A program made the translations under genes and the position numbers. A DNA stretch of 7,033 nt from CANHEE01 sp049316985 (GTDB taxonomy: Bacteria; Bacteroidota; Bacteroidia; Chitinophagales; Saprospiraceae). The notes under the pieces are model-generated. The model was not told where the DNA came from, ran no database searches, and saw only the letters and a list, made by a program, of their open reading frames with translations. Below, piece by piece: positions 1-4,965 of this stretch. Location of the stretch: assembly GCA_049316985.1 (NCBI GenBank), contig JBMOJB010000183.1:1-7033 (forward strand), given 5' to 3'. Numbering within the stretch: the first letter of the stretch is position 1; each line of letters opens with the position of its first letter.

Positions 1-1871
1 CTGTTGATGGTCGTTTCGCTGAGATTTTGAAAATTGAGCCCGTCTGTGGTTTTCAATATACCTTTTTTCAATTTGGGCAAATCCCTCAACTTACCATTGG
101 ACTCTGCATAAGCTACCCAGCTCTGACTGCCCGAAATTACGGAAAAAACCGCAACAATCAAAGCAAATTTTCTTTTACTGACAAGTACCAACAAAGGCAA
201 GAGCGGCAACATCAGCAAAGACAACAACACATCAAGCGCCCGCTTGTTTCGCTTTTGGATGGGTGTGGCAATATTGAATTGGATATCAATAGTATACAAT
301 TCACCGGAGTTGTTTTTGGAATTACTTCCTATGATGCTCAGACTTTCCTCCGGCACGATTTTGTAATCTATTTCTGATCCCAGTCGCGACATCTGTCGCA
401 TGATTTCCTGCGAAGAAATATCCCGGGAACAAAAAATAATCTCATTGACTTTGTATATCTGAATCACCTCGTCCAGCCGGCTCAGATCATTCAAAAAAAC
501 ACCCGGATCGTGCTGCTCCGAAGGCGACACCGTGCCGATAAAATTCTGTTGCACCTGCGCTTCAAACATCAACTGCCTTACCCGATAGCTTTCCTTTTCA
601 GAACCAATTATAATGTAATTTTTTGCACTACTTTTGTCCAGCTCGAAGTTGCGGTATCTGATAAAATGACCGACTATTCTTATGGCCACTGTACTGATCA
701 GCGCCCATACTGCACCCAGTAACAACAACATACGCGATGAACGGTACTCCGATGGCAATAAACCATAAATAGCCATCAACAGAATGGAAGCGACCACCAA
801 ACCTTGAATGGCGGATTTGATCTTGTGCCCTCTGTCATAACCACCATAAAAATAGATGCCGCTCAGCCAGATGCCGATGTACAAGGGTATATTTACTTTC
901 AGCAAGGTGTCGGGATAATAATGGATGTTGTTGAAGTTTCTCACCGCCCAGAAATCTTTGAGAAAATAAAGCCCCGCAAATATCATCGCAGCGTCCAGTA
1001 TCGGCCCCGACCAGTTTTTCCACCAGTTATAAATCAGGGTCATAAAGGCCCTCAGGTAAATAGCCATTTTAAGCAGCAAGACAAAGAATTTACCATCAGT
1101 GCCTTCGAAGTGTTTCTGGGCAAAAATAATCATCGCCTGGTAAAAAGTGCGCACATAGTTCAAACTGCCTTTCTTGGTGCTTTCTCCTTTGTAATGTATA
1201 ATCGTTGTATCCGGGAAATAGTAATTCTTATAGCCTCCTTTTTTGATGCGATACGAAAGATCGATATCTTCCCCATACATAAAAAAGGTCTCATCCAGCA
1301 GACCCACCTTATCCAGCGTTTCTTTTCTGAGAAACATAAAAGCTCCTGACAACACATCCACTTCGTGAACCTGGCACTCATCCAGGTAACCCAAATGATA
1401 ACTGTTGAAAATTCTGGATTTGGGGAAAAGCGTGCTCAGTCCGAAGGTCTTGCAGAAAGCCACAAATGCTGTCGGAAATCCGCGCTTGGATTCCGGCAGG
1501 AATTTTCCACTACCGTCAATCATCCTTACACCCAAAGCGCCTGCTTCCCGGTGTCCATCCATAAACTGAAGGCATTTCACAAAGGTACTTTCTTCCACCA
1601 CAGTGTCGGGATTGAGCAGTAGCACATATTTCCCCTTCGATACGGCAATCGCCTGGTTATTGGCTACCGCAAAACCCGTATTTTGCTGATTCTCGATCAG
1701 TTTGACTTCAGGAAATTTCTCCCTGACCATTGCCGCCGAATCGTCAACCGAATTATTGTCTACCACAATCACTTCAACGTCGAGACCACTGGCTGCACGG
1801 CGCACCGAAAGCAGCGCCTGTTCCAGGAAGTACTTGACATTATAGTTTACAATGATGATTGAAAGCTGCAT
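1..1871 (-). CDS. Family 2 glycosyltransferase fused to a polyprenyl-phosphate sugar transferase-like membrane module (C-terminus outside window)
   Basis: The frame is open from the ATG at 1871 to the window edge: 623 residues are visible and no stop is reached. Residues 1-250 form a GT-A fold of family GT2, rhamnosyltransferase-like: N-terminal SIIIVNYN, VIVVDNNS (34-41), the metal-binding LLNPDT (85-90) standing in for DXD, and the acidic MYGEDIDLSYR (198-208). This domain probably transfers a sugar from a nucleotide donor to a lipid-linked or polysaccharide acceptor at the inner face of the membrane. Residues about 263-403 hold four or five hydrophobic segments. Residues 418-510 look like a Rossmann domain (NYIIIGSEKES, then FIGTVSP and VNEIIFCSRD). 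NKRALDVLLSLLMLPLLPLL (542-561) resembles the membrane hairpin of bacterial sugar transferases. That order matches WbaP-type enzymes, but the usual catalytic loop is absent. The start lies 34 bases after recR on the same strand with no promoter between, suggesting co-transcription. The GT2 call is firm; the rest is by motif resemblance, and donor and acceptor are unknown. Confidence 0.9.
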   Translation of the reverse strand, partial: MQLSIIIVNYNVKYFLEQALLSVRRAASGLDVEVIVVDNNSVDDSAAMVREKFPEVKLIENQQNTGFAVANNQAIAVSKGKYVLLLNPDTVVEESTFVKCLQFMDGHREAGALGVRMIDGSGKFLPESKRGFPTAFVAFCKTFGLSTLFPKSRIFNSYHLGYLDECQVHEVDVLSGAFMFLRKETLDKVGLLDETFFMYGEDIDLSYRIKKGGYKNYYFPDTTIIHYKGESTKKGSLNYVRTFYQAMIIFAQKHFEGTDGKFFVLLLKMAIYLRAFMTLIYNWWKNWSGPILDAAMIFAGLYFLKDFWAVRNFNNIHYYPDTLLKVNIPLYIGIWLSGIYFYGGYDRGHKIKSAIQGLVVASILLMAIYGLLPSEYRSSRMLLLLGAVWALISTVAIRIVGHFIRYRNFELDKSSAKNYIIIGSEKESYRVRQLMFEAQVQQNFIGTVSPSEQHDPGVFLNDLSRLDEVIQIYKVNEIIFCSRDISSQEIMRQMSRLGSEIDYKIVPEESLSIIGSNSKNNSGELYTIDIQFNIATPIQKRNKRALDVLLSLLMLPLLPLLVLVSKRKFALIVAVFSVISGSQSWVAYAESNGKLRDLPKLKKGILKTTDGLNFQNLSETTIN

Positions 1872-1905
1872 GAATTGTGGGTTCTCTTTTGTTTTCTAAA
1901 AGGTC

Positions 1906-2514
1906 TTACAGGACCTGATAGGGAATGCGGGCAACTATTGACCTGCCCAGCGTTATTTCATCAGCATACTCCAACTCGCCACCAAAGGAAACTCCTCTGG
2001 CAATCGTACTGATGCGAACCTCGGAATTTTGTAGTTTTTTAGAAATATAAAAAATAGTAGTCTCTCCGTCAATTGTTGGACTTACCGCCATGATGACTTC
2101 TTTGATTTTGCGCTCGCTTATGCGCTCCAACAGGCGTTCAATGGTCAGGTCATTTGGACCAATGCCTTCAATCGGTGATATCACTCCTCCGAGAATATGG
2201 TACACCCCACGAAATTGACTGGTTTCCTCAATAGCCATTACATCTCGCACGCTCTCGACCACACATACAACCGATTTATCGCGATGCGAATCGTTGCAAA
2301 TCATACAGAAATCTGTGTCAGATATATTGAAACAGTCTTTGCAAATTTTGATGTTCTGGCGCATATTTGTAAGTGCACCGGCAAACTGTGCTGTATTTTC
2401 CTTGTCTTGATTAATCAGGTGCAGCACAAGCCGCAATGCGGTCTTTTTTCCGATTCCCGGCAATGTTGCAAATGCTTCAACGGCTTCTTCTATTAACTTG
2501 GAGGAAAATTTCAT
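1906..2514 (-). CDS. recR: Recombination mediator protein RecR
   Basis: This is a complete 202-residue protein, the usual RecR length of about 200. RecR works with RecO (and RecF) in the cytoplasm to load RecA on SSB-coated single-stranded DNA during gap and break repair. The family's domains appear in order: a helix-hairpin-helix with LPGIGKKTALRL (18-29); a four-cysteine zinc finger C58-x2-C61-x8-C70-x2-C73; a Toprim domain from about residue 82 (VVESVRDVMAIE, then GVYHILGGVISPIEGIGP at 103-120); and the C-terminal GGELEYADEITLGRSIVARI (178-197). I chose the ATG at 2514 (MKFSSKLIEEAV) because it matches the family N-terminus. The frame could open at 2541, but that ATG overlaps the predicted -7 box and would lie upstream of the expected transcript start. 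The gene is divergent from ligA and is followed closely by a glycosyltransferase gene. Nothing in the protein looks broken. Confidence 0.97.
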   Translation of the reverse strand: MKFSSKLIEEAVEAFATLPGIGKKTALRLVLHLINQDKENTAQFAGALTNMRQNIKICKDCFNISDTDFCMICNDSHRDKSVVCVVESVRDVMAIEETSQFRGVYHILGGVISPIEGIGPNDLTIERLLERISERKIKEVIMAVSPTIDGETTIFYISKKLQNSEVRISTIARGVSFGGELEYADEITLGRSIVARIPYQVL

Positions 2515-2538
2515 ATTAGACTTCAGAACTATGAGCAA

Positions 2539-2567
2539 CAAAGATAGCAGGAAATATTATTTTTCAA
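2539..2567 (-). promoter_or_regulatory. Bacteroidota-type promoter for recR
   Basis: On the minus strand a TTG (2567-2565) is followed by an 18-base spacer and then TATCTTTG (2546-2539), an exact fit to the Bacteroidota -7 consensus TAnnTTTG. Transcription would start around 2530-2533, giving a leader of roughly 16-20 bases before the recR ATG at 2514. The leader has no Shine-Dalgarno sequence, as is usual in this phylum. The element probably also drives the glycosyltransferase downstream. The call rests on consensus match and position alone. Confidence 0.7.
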
Positions 2568-2599
2568 CTTTGATTCAAAGGCTTATCTGATAAAAATCC

Positions 2600-2607
2600 T
2601 ATTTTTG
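2600..2607 (+). promoter_or_regulatory. Possible -7 promoter box for ligA
   Basis: TATTTTTG matches the Bacteroidota -7 consensus TAnnTTTG and sits 32 bases before the ligA start, leaving a leader of about 25 bases. No TTG lies at the expected distance: the trinucleotide 19 bases upstream is AAG, and the nearest TTG is 27 bases away. The -33 half is therefore weak or missing. The region is AT-rich, so a chance match is possible, but position and orientation fit. Confidence 0.45.
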
Positions 2608-2639
2608 CTATTTATCCAGGCAAAAAATACGATTACAAC

Positions 2640-4781
2640 ATGCACAACGTTAGCGAACAACGTCAATTGACCGATTTGTCAAAACAACTTCTCGTTTCTG
2701 CAATTCCCTCTAATGAAGATGAAGCATCTTTGCAGATTCGCGATTTGCAGCAGGTAATCAGATTTCACGAATGGCGTTATTACATCGCTAATGAACCGCT
2801 GATCAGCGATTTTGAATACGATAAGTTGTTCAAAAAATTGCAGGCGCTGGAGGCTCAGTTTCCCAATTTAGTCAGTGAAGACTCCCCTACCCAACGTGTA
2901 TCGCCGGACCTTACCGAAGGATTTCCGACTGTCCAGCACTTGACTCCGATGTTGTCGCTGGAAAATTCTTATAACGCAGATGACCTCAACGATTTCGATG
3001 CACAAATAAGAAAATTATGCCTCATTCCGGCCGATCAGGATATTGAATATTGCATTGAACCCAAGTTCGACGGTGGCACGATAGCGCTGGTTTATGAAAA
3101 CAATACACTTGTTCGCGGTGTCAGCAGGGGCAACGGAATCGAAGGCGAAGAGATGACCAACAATATCCGCGCGATGCGTACCATTCCACTTAGCGCCGAT
3201 TTTAGCAGATATGGCATTGTAAAAGCAGAATTGAGAGGCGAGGCATTGATTCGGAAAGATATTTTTGACGAAGTCAATGCAAAAAGACTCAAAGAGGGCC
3301 AGCAATTGTTCGCCAATCCGCGCAATGCAGCAACCGGTGCCTTTAAAGTGAAAGATTCCCGAGAAGTGGAAAAAAGAGGACTGGAAGCATTCATTTACCA
3401 GTTGGGTTATGCTGTGGATGCTGAAGGAAATGACGTAAGAACGCAATTCCCAACGCACGATGATACCATAGAAGTATTGGGAAAACTAGGCTTTAAAATC
3501 CCTGTTCATGGATTTGACCGAATAGTATGCAAAAACATCAGCGAAGCTATAGATTTCTGCAACCTCTGGCAAGAAAAAAGAGACTCCTATGGTTATGAGA
3601 TTGACGGAATGGTGCTCAAAGTAAACAGTTTTGAGTTGCAGGAAAAATGTGGCTTTACCAGTCACCATCCTCGTTGGGCAGTGGCTTTTAAATTTAAAGC
3701 CAAACAGGCAACTTCGAAATTGCTGAATGTTGAATTTCAAGTAGGAAAAACCGGGGCGATTACACCTGTTGCTAAACTTGAACCCGTAGCATTGGCCGGT
3801 GTGATGGTATCCTCTGTTTCTTTACACAACGAAGATTTTATTACGAGCAAAGACATTCGCATCGGCGATACCGTGCTGGTCGAAAGGGCCGGAGATGTAA
3901 TTCCATATATTGTAAAGCCTTTGGAAGAATTGCGAGATGGAACTGAAGTGCCTGTAGTTTTTCCGAAAAAATGTCCAATGGATGAAACCGCTTCAATCGA
4001 TCTGATTCGAGTGGAAGGAGAAGCCGCCTGGCGCTGCCCGAATTGCGTCTGCGGACTGCAGGAATACCAGAAGTTTGTCTTCCATGTATCCAAAGATGCC
4101 ATGGACATTGAAGGATTGAGCAAAGCCACCATCGAACGCTTTTTGAATCTCGGCTGGCTTAAATCTCTGGCTGATTTGTACCGCCTGGACTACGAAGCAA
4201 TTGCAAAACTGGAAGGATTTGGTGAAAAGTCGGCTGAAAACCTGAGAAAGGGAATCGAGAAAGCCAAAAGCAATCCCATCTATCGACTGCTTCATAGCCT
4301 GAGTATTCATCACCTGGGCAAAAAAGCATCCCGACTCATCGCCGCTGAAATCGGGCATGTGCTGGAACTAAAAGACTGGACCTTGGAAAAATTCACCGAG
4401 ATCAAAGACATAGGACCCGTAGTGTCAGAAAACATCAGAAAGTACTTTGCCGACGAAAGAAATATTATCATCCTTCGCGAAATGGAGGAATTAGGAGTCA
4501 ACCTGACGCAAACCGAAGATGACCGCAAAGCAGAAAGCGCCACAGAAGGACCACTTGCAGGCAAGTCGATCTTATTTACGGGTACATTGACACAATTTAG
4601 TCGTGAGAATGCAGAAGCCAAGGCTGCGGCGGCAGGTGCTTCAATTGCAAGCGGGGTAAGTTCAAAACTTAGCATATTGGTGTTCGGTGAAAAAGCTGGT
4701 TCAAAATTGGCAAAAGCACAGAAACTGGGCACTGTCGAGATCCTTACGGAAGCCGAATTTTTAGCTAAAATTGAAGCATAA
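2640..4781 (+). CDS. ligA: NAD-dependent DNA ligase LigA
   Basis: LigA seals 3'-OH/5'-phosphate nicks using NAD+ as AMP donor, joining Okazaki fragments and finishing repair. The protein is complete at 713 residues, longer than the usual 670 or so; about 30 residues of the excess are an N-terminal extension before the NAD-binding Ia domain (WRYYIANEPLISDFEYDKL, 45-63). Adenylation motifs are visible: EPKFDG with catalytic Lys142, LRGEALI (198-204), ANPRNAATG (225-233), YEIDGMVLKVN (319-329) and WAVAFKFKA (346-354). The OB fold follows (VGKTGAITPVAKLEPV, 368-383), then a zinc finger with Cys445, 466, 469 and 471, helix-hairpin-helix repeats (about 515-615) and a C-terminal BRCT domain (about 637-713). 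Oddities: the second zinc-finger position is Asp448 rather than Cys, RGDG is RGNG (163-166), and KxDG is followed by Gly rather than Leu. The ATG at 2640 is the only plausible start; the next in-frame Met is residue 103. It is divergent from recR. It is probably the functional ligase. Confidence 0.98.
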   Translation: MHNVSEQRQLTDLSKQLLVSAIPSNEDEASLQIRDLQQVIRFHEWRYYIANEPLISDFEYDKLFKKLQALEAQFPNLVSEDSPTQRVSPDLTEGFPTVQHLTPMLSLENSYNADDLNDFDAQIRKLCLIPADQDIEYCIEPKFDGGTIALVYENNTLVRGVSRGNGIEGEEMTNNIRAMRTIPLSADFSRYGIVKAELRGEALIRKDIFDEVNAKRLKEGQQLFANPRNAATGAFKVKDSREVEKRGLEAFIYQLGYAVDAEGNDVRTQFPTHDDTIEVLGKLGFKIPVHGFDRIVCKNISEAIDFCNLWQEKRDSYGYEIDGMVLKVNSFELQEKCGFTSHHPRWAVAFKFKAKQATSKLLNVEFQVGKTGAITPVAKLEPVALAGVMVSSVSLHNEDFITSKDIRIGDTVLVERAGDVIPYIVKPLEELRDGTEVPVVFPKKCPMDETASIDLIRVEGEAAWRCPNCVCGLQEYQKFVFHVSKDAMDIEGLSKATIERFLNLGWLKSLADLYRLDYEAIAKLEGFGEKSAENLRKGIEKAKSNPIYRLLHSLSIHHLGKKASRLIAAEIGHVLELKDWTLEKFTEIKDIGPVVSENIRKYFADERNIIILREMEELGVNLTQTEDDRKAESATEGPLAGKSILFTGTLTQFSRENAEAKAAAAGASIASGVSSKLSILVFGEKAGSKLAKAQKLGTVEILTEAEFLAKIEA

Positions 4782-4965
4782 ATCAATTTAAATTCTTTTG
4801 ACAAGATACGCTTACCGAGTAGACCATTTTGATTGCTCGCAGTTAGATACATATAAAACAAAACGCACGCAAAATTTTAACTTTAGTGCAGTGGTAAAGG
4901 CACGATGTTTGCTGCAAGATGCCTAATTCCCAGCGAACATCCTTTAAATTCCAAAATCAATCAAC
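4782..4965. other. Intergenic gap between ligA and the metallopeptidase
   Basis: This AT-rich gap of 184 bases holds no credible gene, tRNA or strong hairpin terminator. TAACTTTA (4878-4885) is one base off the Bacteroidota -7 consensus but has no TTG at a suitable distance. A TTGACA at 4798-4803 has no matching downstream box. The metallopeptidase may have its own promoter here, but I cannot place it. Confidence 0.4.

Noticed and set aside
27..1622. Plus-strand open frames at 27-377, 510-722, 804-1349 and 1365-1622
   Set aside because: They lie antisense to one continuous minus-strand frame with clear glycosyltransferase motifs, and their translations look like no known family.
1901..1916. 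Small inverted repeat (AGGTC/GACCT, six-base loop) followed by four T's on the minus strand at the end of recR
   Set aside because: The stem is only five base pairs and the T run is short, so it is too weak to call a terminator between recR and the glycosyltransferase.
2515..2541. Longer recR starting at 2541 (nine extra residues)
   Set aside because: The earlier ATG overlaps the predicted -7 box and precedes the expected transcript start, and the family N-terminus fits the Met at 2514.
4759..4770. Palindrome TTTTAGCTAAAA near the end of ligA
   Set aside because: It lies within the coding sequence, is made almost wholly of A-T pairs and has no T run after it, so it is unlikely to terminate transcription.
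3015..4861. Several minus-strand open frames within and just past ligA (for example 3015-3458, 3737-4132, 4310-4861)
   Set aside because: They are antisense to a full-length ligase with all its motifs; their translations are low-information shadows with no recognisable domain.
4798..4885. Possible promoters upstream of the metallopeptidase: TTGACA at 4798 and TAACTTTA at 4878
   Set aside because: Neither has a partner box at a proper distance, and TAACTTTA deviates from the Bacteroidota -7 consensus, so no promoter call is justified.
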